A stretch of DNA of 64,000 bases from Pseudomonas flavescens (GTDB lineage: Bacteria > Pseudomonadota > Gammaproteobacteria > Pseudomonadales > Pseudomonadaceae). Each line of letters opens with the position of its first letter. The stretch's first letter is position 1. The position numbers and the translations under genes were made by a program. Of the stretch, positions 20,432 through 33,041 are shown piece after piece. The notes below the pieces were generated by a model. It saw nothing but the letters and a program-made list of their open reading frames with translations. It was not told the origin of the DNA and searched no databases. The DNA is taken from the NCBI RefSeq assembly GCF_013408425.1, contig NZ_JACBYV010000001.1, positions 5,456,001 to 5,520,000 on the forward strand. Reading direction: 5' to 3'.

Positions 20432-20811
20432 CAGTGCAGGGCACCAGGTACGGCAAGACGGAAGGGCGCGATGGGCGCGTCGAAGCGTTTGCCGTCATCG
20501 GCGATCATCTGGTAACTGCCCTGCATGGTGCCAACCTGAGTCGCCATCAGCGTGCCGCTGCTGTAGCTGTGGCTGGTGCCTGGCTCGATCAACGGTTGCT
20601 CGCCAATCACCCCGGCGCCACGCACCTCCTGGACCTGACCGTTGCCATCGGTGATCAGCCAGTGGCGCGACAGCAATTGCGCGGGCAGGCTGCCCGTGTT
20701 GGCGATGGTCACGTCGTAGGCGAACGCGAAGCGGTTCTGCTGCGGCTGCGACTGCTCCGGCAGGTAGCGGGTGACGATACTGACGTCTATCTGGTAACGA
20801 GGGTCGGACAT
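20431..20811 (-). CDS. apaG: ApaG (Co2+/Mg2+ efflux-associated protein)
   Basis: This 126-residue fibronectin-type-III-like protein carries the family motif [12 protein letters not shown] and the [18 protein letters not shown] block. ApaG sits between rsmA and apaH across gammaproteobacteria; its function is unproven, with mutants reported to have altered cobalt resistance. I take the second Met (20811) as the start since family members begin MSDPRY; the ATG at 20817 would add two residues. It is 14 bases downstream of the rsmA stop. Confidence 0.93.
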   Translation of the reverse strand: MSDPRYQIDVSIVTRYLPEQSQPQQNRFAFAYDVTIANTGSLPAQLLSRHWLITDGNGQVQEVRGAGVIGEQPLIEPGTSHSYSSGTLMATQVGTMQGSYQMIADDGKRFDAPIAPFRLAVPGALH

Positions 20812-20825
20812 GGGCACTCGGCAAG

Positions 20826-21638
20826 TCAGGTGAGCGAAGGGGCGGGTTGTTCCGCCAACTGATCGGCCAGGCGCACGAAGGCGGCCAGATCCAACTGTTC
20901 CGGGCGCAAGCTGCCGTCGACGCCAGCCGCCTCGATTTCGCTGGCTGGGAGCAGGGCCTTGAGGGTGTTGCGCAGGGTTTTGCGACGCTGGTTGAAAGCT
21001 TCGCGCACCACCCGCTCGAGCAGATGATGGTCCTTGGCCGGGTGCGGCAGCTGCTTGTGCGGCGTGAGCCGGACGATGGCCGAGTCCACCTTGGGGGGCG
21101 GGTTGAAGGCGCCGGGGCCGACGTTGAACAGATGTTCAACCTGACAATGGTACTGGACCATGATCGACAGGCGACCCCAATCGCCGCCACCAGGGCCGGC
21201 AGCCAGGCGCTCGACCACTTCCTTCTGCAGCATGAAGTGCATGTCGCGGATCAGGTGGGCGTTGGCAAGCAGGTGAAAAATCAGTGGTGTGGAGATGTTG
21301 TAGGGCAGGTTGCCGACCACGCGCAGGCTGCCAGGCTCGGCCTGCAGGCGGGCGAAGTCGAATTTGAGGGCATCGCCCTGATTCAGGCGAAAACGCGGTT
21401 CATTGCCGAACTTCGCTTCCAGAATGGGGATCAGGTCGAGATCCAGCTCGATCACGTCGAGCCTGGCGCCACTGTTCAGCAGCCCCTCGGTCAGTGCGCC
21501 CTGGCCCGGGCCGATCTCCAGCAGGTGTTCGCTGTCACGGGCATGGATGGCGCGCAGGATGCGATGGATCACGCCGGCATCGTGAAGGAAGTTCTGGCCA
21601 AAGCGTTTGCGCGCACGGTGTTGGTAAGGCTCGGACAT
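20826..21638 (-). CDS. rsmA: 16S rRNA dimethyladenosine transferase RsmA (KsgA)
   Basis: This 270-residue SAM-dependent enzyme dimethylates the two adjacent adenosines in the 3' hairpin of 16S rRNA during late 30S assembly. The N-terminus [14 protein letters not shown] motif [14 protein letters not shown] and catalytic NLPYNIS are all present. The ATG at 21638 gives the canonical N-terminus; the longer open frame runs through the upstream repeat. Gene order pdxA-rsmA-apaG-apaH is the conserved one. The gap to pdxA holds an inverted repeat (21653-21763). Confidence 0.96.
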   Translation of the reverse strand: MSEPYQHRARKRFGQNFLHDAGVIHRILRAIHARDSEHLLEIGPGQGALTEGLLNSGARLDVIELDLDLIPILEAKFGNEPRFRLNQGDALKFDFARLQAEPGSLRVVGNLPYNISTPLIFHLLANAHLIRDMHFMLQKEVVERLAAGPGGGDWGRLSIMVQYHCQVEHLFNVGPGAFNPPPKVDSAIVRLTPHKQLPHPAKDHHLLERVVREAFNQRRKTLRNTLKALLPASEIEAAGVDGSLRPEQLDLAAFVRLADQLAEQPAPSLT

Positions 21639-21652
21639 CGAAGAGCAGCTCC

Positions 21653-21763
21653 AAGCTTCAAGCTGCAAGCCATAAGCGACAGCAGAAAGCGGTAAGGCGA
21701 AAACGCTCAGTTTAGCAGGGAAAGGGCTTCTACTTGTGGCTTGTCGCTTGCAGCTTGCGGCTG
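21653..21763. repeat. AAGCTTCAAGCTGCAAGC inverted repeat pair at the pdxA-rsmA junction
   Basis: AAGCTTCAAGCTGCAAGC (21653-21670) faces GCTTGTCGCTTGCAGCTTGCGGC (from 21739). The second arm is read as the last codons of pdxA, so the PdxA C-terminus has been extended into the repeat. The same short repeat occurs at 16860-16935. Such dispersed palindromes are common between Pseudomonas genes. Confidence 0.6.
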
Positions 21764-22746
21764 CCCTGGGCCATTTCATAGGCAGTTTCCAGAGCGACCT
21801 GCAGGCTGCCGCAGTCGATCCGGCCGCTGCCGGCCAGATCCAGAGCGGTGCCGTGATCGACCGAAGTGCGAACGATCGGCAGGCCCAGGGTCACGTTCAC
21901 GGCAGCCCCGAAGCCTTTGTACTTGAGTACCGGCAGCCCCTGATCGTGGTACATGGCCAGCACCGCGTCGCAGTGTTCCAGGTGTTTTGGAGTGAACAAG
22001 GTATCGGCCGGCAGTGGGCCGATCAGGTCGATGCCCTCGCCACGCAAGCGCTGCAGTGCCGGTTCGATGATGTCGATTTCCTCGCGACCAAGGTGGCCGC
22101 CTTCTCCAGCGTGAGGGTTGAGACCGCAGACCAGAATACGGGGTGCGGCAATGCCGAACTTGTCGCGCAGGTCGGCATGCAGAATGCGTGTCACGCGTTG
22201 CAGGCGCTCTTCGGTGATCGCGTCAGCCACCTCCTTGAGCGGCAGGTGGGTGGTCACCAGGGCAACGCGCAGGCCATGGGTTGCCAGCATCATCACCACC
22301 TGCTCGGTATGCGTCAGGTCGGCGAGAAATTCGGTGTGGCCGGAAAAAGCGATGCCAGCATCGTTGATGATGCCCTTGTGTACCGGCGCGGTTATCAGCC
22401 CTGCGAAATCGCCGTCCAGGCAACCCTGGCCCGCGCGCGTAAGGGTCTGCAGTACGTAGGCCGCATTGGCCTTGTCCAGTTTGCCGGTTGTTACCGGCTG
22501 CCCCAGAGGTGTATCCCATACATACAGGCTGCCAGCTGGGGCCGGCTGCTGCGGCCAGTTGCCGGGGGCGGTTTCGATCAGGCTGATGGTCAGCCCTAGC
22601 TCCACCGCGCGCGCCTTCAGCAATGCGCTGCTGGCGATGCAGATCAGCGCATGGGCCTGGCGTTGGGTGGCGAGCAGCAGGCATAGATCCGGGCCAATGC
22701 CGGCGGGTTCTCCGGGGGTGAGGGCGAAGCGCAGGCAGTTGGTCAT
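21730..22746 (-). CDS. pdxA: 4-hydroxythreonine-4-phosphate dehydrogenase PdxA
   Basis: This 338-residue NAD-dependent enzyme oxidises 4-phosphohydroxy-threonine in the DXP-dependent route to vitamin B6. The [13 protein letters not shown]-terminus is canonical. Metal-binding histidines lie in [19 protein letters not shown] and [12 protein letters not shown]. The start at 22746 matches the family; upstream open frame to 22794 is not expected. The last ten or so residues are encoded by a short repeat element, making the protein slightly longer than usual (about 328-330). It follows surA after a terminator-like hairpin. Confidence 0.95.
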   Translation of the reverse strand: MTNCLRFALTPGEPAGIGPDLCLLLATQRQAHALICIASSALLKARAVELGLTISLIETAPGNWPQQPAPAGSLYVWDTPLGQPVTTGKLDKANAAYVLQTLTRAGQGCLDGDFAGLITAPVHKGIINDAGIAFSGHTEFLADLTHTEQVVMMLATHGLRVALVTTHLPLKEVADAITEERLQRVTRILHADLRDKFGIAAPRILVCGLNPHAGEGGHLGREEIDIIEPALQRLRGEGIDLIGPLPADTLFTPKHLEHCDAVLAMYHDQGLPVLKYKGFGAAVNVTLGLPIVRTSVDHGTALDLAGSGRIDCGSLQVALETAYEMAQGSRKLQATSHK

Positions 22747-22795
22747 GATCGGCTCTCGAGGGCAGGGCATTGGCGATTCTAGCGCAGGCGCCAAT

Positions 22796-22821
22796 GAAAA
22801 AGCCCGGCACTGGGCCGGGCT
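22796..22821 (-). terminator. Intrinsic terminator between surA and pdxA
   Basis: On the minus strand AGCCCGGC (22821-22814) pairs perfectly with GCCGGGCT (22808-22801) around five bases, followed directly by a run of T. It should end or attenuate lptD-surA transcripts before pdxA, which then needs its own promoter or readthrough. Confidence 0.8.
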
Positions 22822-22845
22822 CTTCGGTGCAGCATCAACGCGTAT

Positions 22846-24135
22846 TTACAGCTTGATCTCCACATAGGCTTCGTCGCGGATCTGGCGCAGCCAGGTCTGC
22901 AGCTCTTCCTCGTACTTGCGGTTGCGCAGCAGGTTCAGCGCCTGCTGTTCGCGCATCTGCTCGCTACTGTCAGTGGCGCGACGGCCCATGACCTGCAGCA
23001 CGTGCCAGCCGAACTGGCTCTTGAAAGGCTTGGAAACTTCACCGCTGGCGGTATTGTTCATCACTTCGCGGAACTCGGGGACCAGCGCGTTGGGGTCGAT
23101 CCAGTTCAGGCTACCGCCATTGAGGGCCGAGCCCGGGTCTTCGGAAAAGCTTTTCGCCAGTTCGGCGAAGTCTTCGCCGGACTGGATGCGCTGGTAGAGG
23201 CGCTCCGCCAGAACCTGAGCTTCGGCCTCGCTGCGAATTTCGCTGGGCTTGATCAGGATATGGCGTACGTTCACTTCGTCACGGACGGTCGCTGCTTCGC
23301 CACCACGCTTCTCCAGTACCTTGAGCAGGATGAAGCCGCCTGGCGTACGGATCGGTTCGCTCACGTCACCGACGCTCATGGCGCCCAGCATGCTGTCGAA
23401 CGGCGGTGGCAGTTGAGCGGCTTTACGCCAGCCCATCTCGCCGCCGTCCAGCGCCGTTTCACTGGCCGAGTTGGCGATGGCCAACTGGCCGAAGTCGGCG
23501 CCCTGACGTGCTTGCTGGTAGATGTCCTGAGCACGCCGTTCGGCGGTCTGCAGGGCATCGGAGGAGGCATCTTCCTGCACCGGAATGACGATGTTGGCCA
23601 GGCGGAACTCTTCCGAAAGCTGCATCTTGCCCAGATCGGAGGCCAGGAAGTTCTTCACTTCCTGATCGGTCACCTGGATGCGTTCGGCCACTCGACGCTG
23701 ACGCACGCGGCTGATGACCATCTCGCGGGAGACCTGATCACGGGCTTCGTTGAACGACAGGCCGTCCTGAGCCAGTGCAGCACGGAACTGCTCGACGCTC
23801 ATGCCGTTGCGCTGGGCAATGGTGGTGATGGCCTGGTTGAGTTCTTCGTCGCTGATGCGAATGCCGGAGCGCTCGCCCATCTGCAACTGAATGTTCTCGA
23901 TGATCAGACGATCCAGCACCTGCTGGGTCAGCACATTGGCCGGTGGCACCTCGGTGCCGCGTTTGGCGATGGTCTGTTGAACCTCGCGGACACGGGCGTC
24001 GAGCTGGGTCTGCATGATCACGTCGTTATCGACGATCGCCACCACGCGGTTGAGGGGCTGTACATCGGCGTGTGCCGCGGTACCCAGAAACAGCGCGCCC
24101 AACAGCAGCGGGCGCACGCACTCAGAAAGCTTCAT
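22846..24135 (-). CDS. surA: Periplasmic chaperone / peptidyl-prolyl isomerase SurA
   Basis: This 429-residue protein escorts outer-membrane proteins, including LptD, to the BAM complex. A signal peptide ends near GTAAHA|DV (about residue 25). An N-terminal SurA chaperone region follows, then two parvulin PPIase domains ([13 protein letters not shown] marks the second, with [12 protein letters not shown] at its end). The start at 24135 lies 14 bases inside lptD, so the chaperone is translationally coupled to one of its main clients. A terminator follows before pdxA. Confidence 0.96.
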   Translation of the reverse strand: MKLSECVRPLLLGALFLGTAAHADVQPLNRVVAIVDNDVIMQTQLDARVREVQQTIAKRGTEVPPANVLTQQVLDRLIIENIQLQMGERSGIRISDEELNQAITTIAQRNGMSVEQFRAALAQDGLSFNEARDQVSREMVISRVRQRRVAERIQVTDQEVKNFLASDLGKMQLSEEFRLANIVIPVQEDASSDALQTAERRAQDIYQQARQGADFGQLAIANSASETALDGGEMGWRKAAQLPPPFDSMLGAMSVGDVSEPIRTPGGFILLKVLEKRGGEAATVRDEVNVRHILIKPSEIRSEAEAQVLAERLYQRIQSGEDFAELAKSFSEDPGSALNGGSLNWIDPNALVPEFREVMNNTASGEVSKPFKSQFGWHVLQVMGRRATDSSEQMREQQALNLLRNRKYEEELQTWLRQIRDEAYVEIKL

Positions 24136-26905
24136 CTTCACGTTTACGATAACCTTGAATGCCTTGGTCGAGGAATGTCTCAACGTTGCTACCCGTCACG
24201 CCGCCCAGGCCTTTGAGGACGATTTGCAGGAAGATGCCGTTATCCGGCTCGTCGTTGCGCGAGGGGTTGAGGCTGACCTCGTCGTAGTCGATCCAGTAGC
24301 GGTTGATGACGCGCAGCTTCCAGCAGCAGCTGTCGTACTCGAAGCCACCGAAGGCTTCCAGGGTACGGTTGCGACCGTAGTCGTACTGCCAGCGGGAAAT
24401 GACGCTCCACTGCGGACCGAGAGGCCAGATGACGGAGAAGTCATGCTGGCTGATCTTGTAATAGTCCTTGATGAAGTTCGGGTTAGCCGAGCCATCCGCA
24501 AGAGTTTCAGTGCCATAGTCACTGCCGAAGCCCCAACGACCGGTGCTCTGGTCATAGTTGAGGGTGTCATTGCGATAGCGATACCCGACGTTGACGATCT
24601 TGCGTGGGTTATCCGCTGGCTGGTAGTGGAACATGGCGCTACCCGAACGAGTGCGATGCGCATCCGGATCCCAGTTGAAGTCCGAGGTGAAGCGCCAGTC
24701 CTGGTTGTAGCGATACATGTATTCCAGCGCGTAAGGGGAGACCGAAGACTGCGCCTCATCACGGGTGCGGTAATCGATGCCCGGCATCTGCACCTGGCGG
24801 TCTTCGAAGTAGAAGGCCTGGCCGATGCTGAAGCGCTGACGCTCGAAACCGTTAGATTCGATCCAGCGGCTGGTTACGCCGAGGGAGATCTTGTTTTCGT
24901 CGCCGATGCGATCCTTGCCGCTGAAACGGTTTTCGCGCCACAGCGATGCGTAGTTGAAACTGCTCTCGCCAGTGTCGAATACAGGAATATCGGTCTGGTC
25001 TTCCTCAGGCACATAGAGATAGAACAGGCGCGGCTCGAGGGTCTGGCGAGCTTCGCGACCGAACAGTGAGGTCTGGCGGTCGAAATACAGGCCGCTGTCG
25101 ACGCTGAACATGCCAACGCCACGATTCTGGCTGCTGCTGTACTGCTCATCGGCCAGGAGCGTGTCCTTGCCGCGCTGATCGATATCCAGGTCATAGTTGG
25201 TCTGGAGGTACTTGATCTGAGGCTTGATGAAGCCCCAGCTCCAGTCCAGAGGCAGGCTGACTGCTGGCTCTACGTGCATACGGGTGCCGTTGGAGCGTGC
25301 TAGACCTTGGATATTTACGTCATTCCAGGGGCCTTCGGAGTTCCCATTTTGGTCGATGTAGTTGCCGCTACGCAGATCGCGATCGAAGCGTACCAGCTCG
25401 GTCCCGTAGGTGAAGTTCAGGCCACCCGGCTCGAATGGCAGCTTGCCGTCCAGGGTGATCTGAGGCAAGCGATCGTACGGGGTCACATCGGTGATGGTGG
25501 CCAGCTCGTAGGCGTGAGCATTCAGGCGTGCTGTGTAGCTGTCACCACGCCAGGTCAGCGTGCCACGCTGGTTCACGTAGGTGGACGTTTCGATGCCCAG
25601 ATCCGTGTTCAGATCCTGGAAGTAGTAAGGGTCGCTGATATCGGTGTAGTCGACCTCGGCCAGCAGGCGGTCATTCAAACCTTGCCTGTGCTGCCAGCTG
25701 TACATCCAGCGCTGATCCTTGTAACCCGACTGCAGCTTGCGGTCGTCATTGCTGTCGTCCAGATAGCCTGCACCGACCTGACCTTCGCTGTTGCGGGTCA
25801 GGTAACGGAACTCGCCTTCGAGCAGCAGGCCACGATCGGCCATGTAAGTCGGGTACAGGGTGGCGTCGAAGTTCGGCGCCAGGTTGAAGTAGTACGGTGT
25901 CTGCAGGGTCAGGCCATTGCTACTGGAACTGCCGAAGCTCGGAGGCAGGAAGCCGGACTGGCGACGGTCATCGATCGGGAAGTAGATGTACGGTGTGTAG
26001 AACACCGGAAAATCCTTGACCCGCAGGGTGACGTTGGTCGCGGTACCGAAACCGGTTGCCGGGTTCAGGGTGATGTTGTTACCCGTCAGGTGCCAGGCGT
26101 TGCTGCCAGGTTCGCAACTGGTGTAAGTACCATCCTTGAGGCGGATGATCGCGGTTTCTTCGCGCTTGGCGTAGGCCGCGCTGCCGCGTACATGAGCGGC
26201 GTGCATCACGTACTCGGCGTTGTCGATCCGTGCTTCACCGTTGTCCAGTTGCAGCTCGGCACGATCACCGACGACCAGGGCGCCCTTGTCGCGCAGACGC
26301 ACATTGCCGACCAGTTCACCGCGGTTTTCCGCCTGGTGCAGGTTGGCTTCGTCAGCCTCGACCTGCATGCCTGCCTGGCGCACGACCACATCACCGGCGA
26401 GGGTGGCGACCTGCTCTTCCTGCTGATAGCGGGAGGCGCGAGCCGAAACGAACATCGGCGCTTCGCTCATCGGCGTGGTGTCGTTCATGCCCGGCCGGCT
26501 CGGCTCGATGTAAGAGCCAGAGCAGGATGGGCCGATCTCGGCCAGCTGCGCGCTGGTCAGCTGCTCGCGCGGTACCCAGTCCAGGTGGCTGTAATCGGCA
26601 CTGCGCGATGCCAGCGCCCGGCCACCACTTTCGGTGACTTGCGTTGGTGCGGCCTTGGTCCCAGGCTTGGCAGTGGCCGCCGCCGTCGTGCCGGCACTCA
26701 CCGCATTGGTGCTGTGCGTCGGCCGAGTCGGCAGATTGGCCGTGCTGGTTTTCGGCGCACAGGCCCAACCGCCAGCAGGCGAAGCCTGGCAATCGAACTG
26801 TTCGGCAGCAGTGGCGAATGGGCTGGCGAAGGGTTGCAGGGCCAGCAGGCCGCCCGTTACCAGAAGCGGGAATTTCTTACGAAAAGCGGGGTATTTTACT
26901 GCCAT
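24122..26905 (-). CDS. lptD: LPS-assembly outer-membrane protein LptD
   Basis: This 927-residue protein inserts lipopolysaccharide into the outer leaflet together with LptE. A signal peptide comes first (cleavage near ATAA|EQ, about residue 35), then a pseudomonad-specific low-complexity N-terminal extension. The OstA/LptA-like beta-jellyroll lies at about 180-300 and a large C-terminal beta-barrel completes it. A Cys pair near the C-terminus (DSCCWKLRV) and N-terminal cysteines (QFDCQ, GWACAPK) match the disulfides needed for LptD maturation. The start at 26905 has GGAAAACAAG upstream; the stop is 14 bases inside surA. It is divergent from amgK. Confidence 0.96.
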   Translation of the reverse strand: MAVKYPAFRKKFPLLVTGGLLALQPFASPFATAAEQFDCQASPAGGWACAPKTSTANLPTRPTHSTNAVSAGTTAAATAKPGTKAAPTQVTESGGRALASRSADYSHLDWVPREQLTSAQLAEIGPSCSGSYIEPSRPGMNDTTPMSEAPMFVSARASRYQQEEQVATLAGDVVVRQAGMQVEADEANLHQAENRGELVGNVRLRDKGALVVGDRAELQLDNGEARIDNAEYVMHAAHVRGSAAYAKREETAIIRLKDGTYTSCEPGSNAWHLTGNNITLNPATGFGTATNVTLRVKDFPVFYTPYIYFPIDDRRQSGFLPPSFGSSSSNGLTLQTPYYFNLAPNFDATLYPTYMADRGLLLEGEFRYLTRNSEGQVGAGYLDDSNDDRKLQSGYKDQRWMYSWQHRQGLNDRLLAEVDYTDISDPYYFQDLNTDLGIETSTYVNQRGTLTWRGDSYTARLNAHAYELATITDVTPYDRLPQITLDGKLPFEPGGLNFTYGTELVRFDRDLRSGNYIDQNGNSEGPWNDVNIQGLARSNGTRMHVEPAVSLPLDWSWGFIKPQIKYLQTNYDLDIDQRGKDTLLADEQYSSSQNRGVGMFSVDSGLYFDRQTSLFGREARQTLEPRLFYLYVPEEDQTDIPVFDTGESSFNYASLWRENRFSGKDRIGDENKISLGVTSRWIESNGFERQRFSIGQAFYFEDRQVQMPGIDYRTRDEAQSSVSPYALEYMYRYNQDWRFTSDFNWDPDAHRTRSGSAMFHYQPADNPRKIVNVGYRYRNDTLNYDQSTGRWGFGSDYGTETLADGSANPNFIKDYYKISQHDFSVIWPLGPQWSVISRWQYDYGRNRTLEAFGGFEYDSCCWKLRVINRYWIDYDEVSLNPSRNDEPDNGIFLQIVLKGLGGVTGSNVETFLDQGIQGYRKREDEAF

Positions 26906-27029
26906 CTTGTTTTCCGGGCTTCCTGTGCGCTTTTGGCCCAGGGGCCGCACGCCTCTCGATGGGCTGAAAAAGATGCTGGATAATAAAGCATGACCCGCGC
27001 AACGGCTAGCGCCGTCGGAGACCCTTGTA

Positions 27030-28723
<1,694 letters not shown>

Positions 28724-28724
28724 T

Positions 28725-29483
28725 ATGTACTGGCCGCTGACGCTGGTTGGTGCCGTTGCGGGCTACGCGCTGGCGAGCATCCCCGGGCTGCTGCTTGGCG
28801 GGCTGCTGGGGCAGGTGCTCGACCGGCGCCTGGGGCTGCGTGGCTGGAAGGCGCTGGGAGAGCGACTGCGCAGCACCTCGGCGGTGGGCGACGAGCACTT
28901 GCTGTTCGTCATGCTCGGCCGCCTCGCGAAAAGCGATGGCGTGGTGCAGCAGGCGCATATCCGCCAGGCTCGTGCCGAGATGCAGCGCCTGGCCGTTGGC
29001 GAGGCAGCCAAGGCCAGCGCCATCGACGCCTTTTCTCGTGGCAAGACGGGGCAGGACAATCTGCGCGGGCCCCTGCAGCGCCGTCGCGCCGACGCGGATG
29101 CGCTGTTGCGCGCCTGCTGGCGCATGGCCTGGGCAGATGGCCGAGTGGGGCAGGCGGAACGTGAGCTGATCCTGCTCTGGGGCAAATGGCTGGGCGTTTC
29201 CGCCGATGCTCAGGAGGCGCTGAGTGCCGCCTACTCACCGCGCCGTGGACCACCCACTGCCGCTCCTGACAGTTACCAGCAGGCACTGCGGCTGCTGGGC
29301 GTGAATGCCGAGAGTGACACCCAGCAGATCAAGAAAGCCTACCGGCGCCTGCTCAGTCGTCATCATCCGGACAAGATGGCCGGCAGTGGTGCGGTGCCCG
29401 AAAAGGTCCGTGAAGCCACCGAGAAGACCCGCGAGCTGCACAACGCCTATGCGCTGATTCGCCAGCGCCGGGGTTTTCGCTGA
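28725..29483 (+). CDS. djlA: DjlA-like membrane-anchored J-domain co-chaperone
   Basis: This 252-residue protein has one N-terminal membrane segment (about residues 5-27, glycine-rich). A TerB-like helical middle domain spans about 50-165. A C-terminal J domain (about 185-250) has the HPD motif in SRHHPDKMAG that stimulates DnaK ATPase. This is the DjlA layout. It starts one base after murU ends and probably forms a unit with amgK-murU. It ends 21 bases from the convergent DUF3530 gene; no clear terminator lies between. Confidence 0.85.
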   Translation: MYWPLTLVGAVAGYALASIPGLLLGGLLGQVLDRRLGLRGWKALGERLRSTSAVGDEHLLFVMLGRLAKSDGVVQQAHIRQARAEMQRLAVGEAAKASAIDAFSRGKTGQDNLRGPLQRRRADADALLRACWRMAWADGRVGQAERELILLWGKWLGVSADAQEALSAAYSPRRGPPTAAPDSYQQALRLLGVNAESDTQQIKKAYRRLLSRHHPDKMAGSGAVPEKVREATEKTRELHNAYALIRQRRGFR

Positions 29484-29504
29484 GGGGGACTAGCGGCAGT
29501 GCGT

Positions 29505-30497
29505 CTACTTGCCGCCTGCCTGCTTGTCGAGCCAGCCGCGCAAGCGTCGGAACAGTTGCTCCTCGGCCACGTCGGCGTTGCCGGGCAAGGCGTCCAGGCC
29601 GACCTGCACGAAGGTCGGTTGCTTCTGCCGCTGACTGAGCTGTTTGCGCAGCAGCGCGGCCTGTCGAGCGGTAGTGCTGTCGCGATAATAGAAGTCACCG
29701 ACACTGGCCTTGAGTTGCGCCAGCAGGTCGTTGATTGGCGATTCGAAGCCTTCTGGCTGACGAAGATCCACCAGCAGCAGATGCGCCACGTTGGCTGGTT
29801 TGCGCTCGGCGATATAGCGGGCCGCCCAGTAGGCGCCACTGCCGTGGCCCATCAGCACCAGTGTCTTGGCCTGTTGTTGCCCGGCAAAGGCGATGCCTGC
29901 GTCGATCCGGGCGAACACCCGCTCGACATGCGCGGCGCGCGCGGCTTCTGCGTTCTGGGTCGGCTCGGTGGCTGGTGCCGATGTTGGCGCGGGTTCGGGC
30001 GTGGCGGGCTCGGCAGGTTTCTCCGCGGGCACCTCCCCAGCCGCCGGGGCGGATTCGACGACGCGTATCGGAAGGTTGGCGCCCTGGGGATCCGGCAGGC
30101 TCAGGCTCAGGCTGTGCCAGCCGGCATCCGGCAATTTCTGGCGCAGCGGGCCGATTACCCTCGGTGCATCGGCACTCTCCTCGTCGCCCGGCAGCAGAAT
30201 CACCGCACCCTTGGGGGCCGGGTCGTTGGCTGGCAGCCATAGGGCGAGGAACTGCGTGCCGGCGGCGTCGAGGCGCTGTTGCTCATTGGCCGCCAACTGA
30301 CGTTCGAGGGCCAGGGCTTCGAGCTCACTGCGCTCGGCCAGAGGCGCGCGTTGCTCGGGCTTGGTTTCGGCTTGTTCGCCAGTGTCGGCTGGCGGGCTCT
30401 GCTCGCCATGCGCGGCCATGGTGCCTGTCAGCAGCATCAGGCACAGCATGTAGCGTGGCGAGTGGCGAAAGCGCATCATCGAAGGGCCCGAGGTCAT
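29505..30497 (-). CDS. DUF3530 family protein, putative exported alpha/beta hydrolase-like
   Basis: This protein of up to 330 residues has a signal peptide (MLCLMLLTGTMAAHGEQ). A region of about residues 40-60 is rich in Leu/Ala/Glu, and an Ala/Pro/Glu-rich linker lies near residues 165-205. A later MGHGSGAYWAARYIAE resembles the nucleophile elbow of alpha/beta hydrolases, though the elbow residues are Gly-His-Gly-Ser-Gly. The family is common beside agtS in pseudomonads and has no assigned substrate. Starts at 30497, 30479 or 30476 are all possible; none has a strong ribosome binding site. Function unknown. Confidence 0.75.
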   Translation of the reverse strand: MTSGPSMMRFRHSPRYMLCLMLLTGTMAAHGEQSPPADTGEQAETKPEQRAPLAERSELEALALERQLAANEQQRLDAAGTQFLALWLPANDPAPKGAVILLPGDEESADAPRVIGPLRQKLPDAGWHSLSLSLPDPQGANLPIRVVESAPAAGEVPAEKPAEPATPEPAPTSAPATEPTQNAEAARAAHVERVFARIDAGIAFAGQQQAKTLVLMGHGSGAYWAARYIAERKPANVAHLLLVDLRQPEGFESPINDLLAQLKASVGDFYYRDSTTARQAALLRKQLSQRQKQPTFVQVGLDALPGNADVAEEQLFRRLRGWLDKQAGGK

Positions 30498-30623
30498 GCT
30501 GAAACGTCAATAGACCCTAGAGCCTAATCACTTGTCGTGGATTTGTCAGATCCAGATGTAGCTTAATGCGGCCTTTCACGGCGGGCGCCTGCCTGCTATC
30601 TCCTCGCGTTTCGGTGCCCGAGC

Positions 30624-33026
30624 ATGATCCACCGCTGGCTGTTTTTCCTGCTGCTGAGCCTGCCAACCCTGTCGTGGGCGGACGAGTCGCCGTCTGCCCC
30701 CGCGCCGATCTTCGATGCAGCGCAGCAGCAATGGCTGGCCGATCATCCCGTACTGCGTGCCGGGGTCGTCTTGCAGGCGCCCTATGCGCAACTCGACCGG
30801 CGCTTGCACCGCCTGACCGGTGCCAACGTCGAGATGATGCACACCCTGGCTGCCTTGATGGGCGTGCAATTGCGCTGGCGGACCTTCCAGACTCAGGAGG
30901 AGCTGGAAGAGGCGCTGCACACTGATCAGATCGACCTCGCCAGCGGCCTCGGCCAGACGCCTGCCGGGCTGCGTCGCTGGGTATTTTCCGATCCTTTCCT
31001 GCGGGTGTCGCATTTGTTGGTCGGCGAGCGCGACAGCAACGGTTCGGTGGACCTCGAGCAACTCGACGGTCGTTCGCCGATTGCCTTGAAGGTATCGGAT
31101 GCCGTCCTCGACTACCTGCGCAGCAGTTACCCGAAACTCAGGCTGGATACCGCCAGTTCGCCGCGTCAGGCCCTGCAACGGGTAATCAATCAGCAGGCCA
31201 GCTACGCGGTGCTCGATGAAGCGCAACTGGGGCGTCTGTCCCGTGAGCCGGAATTTCTCGGCCTGGCGATAGTTGGCGATATCGGTTTTCCGCAACTGCT
31301 GCGTGTCGCCACCCGGCGTGACTGGCCGGAGCTGTCGGCCATCGTCGATGTCGCGCTGCGCAGCGTCTCCGCTCGCGAGCTGGATGATCTGCACAACCGC
31401 TGGCTGCCGCCGAGCTATCTGCAGCAGGAAAGCTCGTCGAGCTTCTGGCGCGGAATCAGCCTGCTGCTCGGTCTGCTGTTGATCTTCGCCCTGCTGCTGG
31501 CGTTGTTGATGCGTCGCCAGCGCGACACCCTGGAGTTTCGTCTGCTCGCCGCGCGTCACGAGATCGAGCTGCGTGAAGTCGCCCGCGATGCACTGCGGCT
31601 GTCGCAGTTTTCCATCGACAACAGCACGGTGGGCATTCTCTGGGTCAATTGGGACAGCCATGTGCGCTACGCCAACCGCGCGGCGGAGGCGATGCTTGGC
31701 TGTCGCAGCGGCGCTGTGGTCGATCGGCCGTTGAGCGATTTCGAGCCGAGCCTGAACATGGACCGCTGGCTCAACCTGTGGCGGCTGGCACGCAGTGGTG
31801 ACGAGCGGCCGCCGAGCTTCGAGACCGAATGCCTGCGGGCCGATGGCAGTCGCTTGCCGGTGGATGTATCGCTGAGTTTTCTGCAGTACCGCGATACCGA
31901 GTATCTGGTGGTGTTCATCACCGATGTCACCGAGCGCCGCCGTGCCCTGGCCGCGCTGCAGGAGAGCGAGGCGCGGCTGCAGGGCATCGCTTCCAACGTG
32001 CCTGGCGTGGTGTTTCGTCTGGAGCGGGCCCGGCCCGGGGACCCAGCGTTGTTCGCCTTCATCGGTGAGGGCAGCGAAAGCCTGGTCGGCTATCGGGCAT
32101 CGACACTGCTGGCGCCCGATCACGGTCTGCGCAGCCTGGTGCACCCGGACGACAAGGCCGACTACCACCGCGTTCAGGATCGCGCCTTCGACAGTGACAG
32201 CGACTGGCATTGGCAGGGGCGCATGCTCACCCATTCCGGCGAGTCGCGCTGGGTCGACATCAAGGCCATGGCCAGGCGCATGGCCGACGGTCGGCTGATC
32301 TGGGACGGCGTGGTTTGGGACATCAGCGAGAACAAACGCAACGAGCTGGCGCTGGCCGAATCGCAGATGCGTCTGCGCGATCTGTCGGCGCACCTCGAGA
32401 GCGTGCGCGAGGAGGAGAAGGCGCGCATCGCCCGGGAGGTGCATGACGAGCTGGGCCAGGTGCTCACCGTACTCAAGCTGGAAACCTCGATGTGCGAGCT
32501 GGGGTTCGCCGAGCTCGACCCGGGCCTGCGTGACCGACTGGACAACATGAAGAAGCTGATCGCCCAGTTGTTTCAACTGGTGCGCGACGTGGCAACGGCG
32601 CTGCGCCCACCGATTCTGGACGCCGGTATCGCCTCGGCCATCGAATGGCAGGCGCGGCGCTTCGAAGCGCGCACGCAGATTCCCTGCCTGGTCGAGGTGC
32701 CCGAAAACGTACCGCCACTGAGCGATGCCAAGGCGACCGGGCTGTTTCGCATCCTTCAGGAATCGCTGACCAACGTCATGCGCCACGCCGAGGCGCACAC
32801 GGTGAGCGTGCGCCTGGAACTGCTCGGTGACAGTCTGCGCCTGTCGATCAGCGACGATGGCCGCGGTTTTCAGCCCGCTGCGGTACGTGCCGACTCCTTC
32901 GGTCTGGTGGGCATGCGCGAGCGGGTGCTGATGCTCGGCGGACAATTGACCCTCGACAGCCGCCCCGGCGAGGGTACCCTGTTACGGGTAAGGGTACCGC
33001 TGAGCGAGTGTGTGTCCACCGACTGA
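30624..33026 (+). CDS. agtS: Sensor histidine kinase with periplasmic binding-protein-like domain, AgtS-type
   Basis: This 800-residue membrane kinase has a signal/TM at residues 1-19 and an SBP_bac_3-like periplasmic domain at about 30-255. A transmembrane helix lies at about 275-297, then PAS domains at about 325-440 and 455-570. A HisKA_3 domain has the phospho-acceptor in IAREVHDELGQ, and an HATPase domain follows with the G-box DSFGLVGMRERV. In P. aeruginosa AgtS with AgtR activates agtABCD in response to 4-aminobutyrate and 5-aminovalerate. Gene order here (kinase, regulator, then ABC transporter) is the same, which supports the name. The ligand is inferred from that homology. Confidence 0.85.
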   Translation: MIHRWLFFLLLSLPTLSWADESPSAPAPIFDAAQQQWLADHPVLRAGVVLQAPYAQLDRRLHRLTGANVEMMHTLAALMGVQLRWRTFQTQEELEEALHTDQIDLASGLGQTPAGLRRWVFSDPFLRVSHLLVGERDSNGSVDLEQLDGRSPIALKVSDAVLDYLRSSYPKLRLDTASSPRQALQRVINQQASYAVLDEAQLGRLSREPEFLGLAIVGDIGFPQLLRVATRRDWPELSAIVDVALRSVSARELDDLHNRWLPPSYLQQESSSSFWRGISLLLGLLLIFALLLALLMRRQRDTLEFRLLAARHEIELREVARDALRLSQFSIDNSTVGILWVNWDSHVRYANRAAEAMLGCRSGAVVDRPLSDFEPSLNMDRWLNLWRLARSGDERPPSFETECLRADGSRLPVDVSLSFLQYRDTEYLVVFITDVTERRRALAALQESEARLQGIASNVPGVVFRLERARPGDPALFAFIGEGSESLVGYRASTLLAPDHGLRSLVHPDDKADYHRVQDRAFDSDSDWHWQGRMLTHSGESRWVDIKAMARRMADGRLIWDGVVWDISENKRNELALAESQMRLRDLSAHLESVREEEKARIAREVHDELGQVLTVLKLETSMCELGFAELDPGLRDRLDNMKKLIAQLFQLVRDVATALRPPILDAGIASAIEWQARRFEARTQIPCLVEVPENVPPLSDAKATGLFRILQESLTNVMRHAEAHTVSVRLELLGDSLRLSISDDGRGFQPAAVRADSFGLVGMRERVLMLGGQLTLDSRPGEGTLLRVRVPLSECVSTD

Positions 33027-33041
33027 ACAGGGGCTAAACGC

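Noticed and set aside
25307..26983. 558-residue open frame antisense to lptD
   Set aside because: Shadow of LptD barrel coding sequence; no start context.
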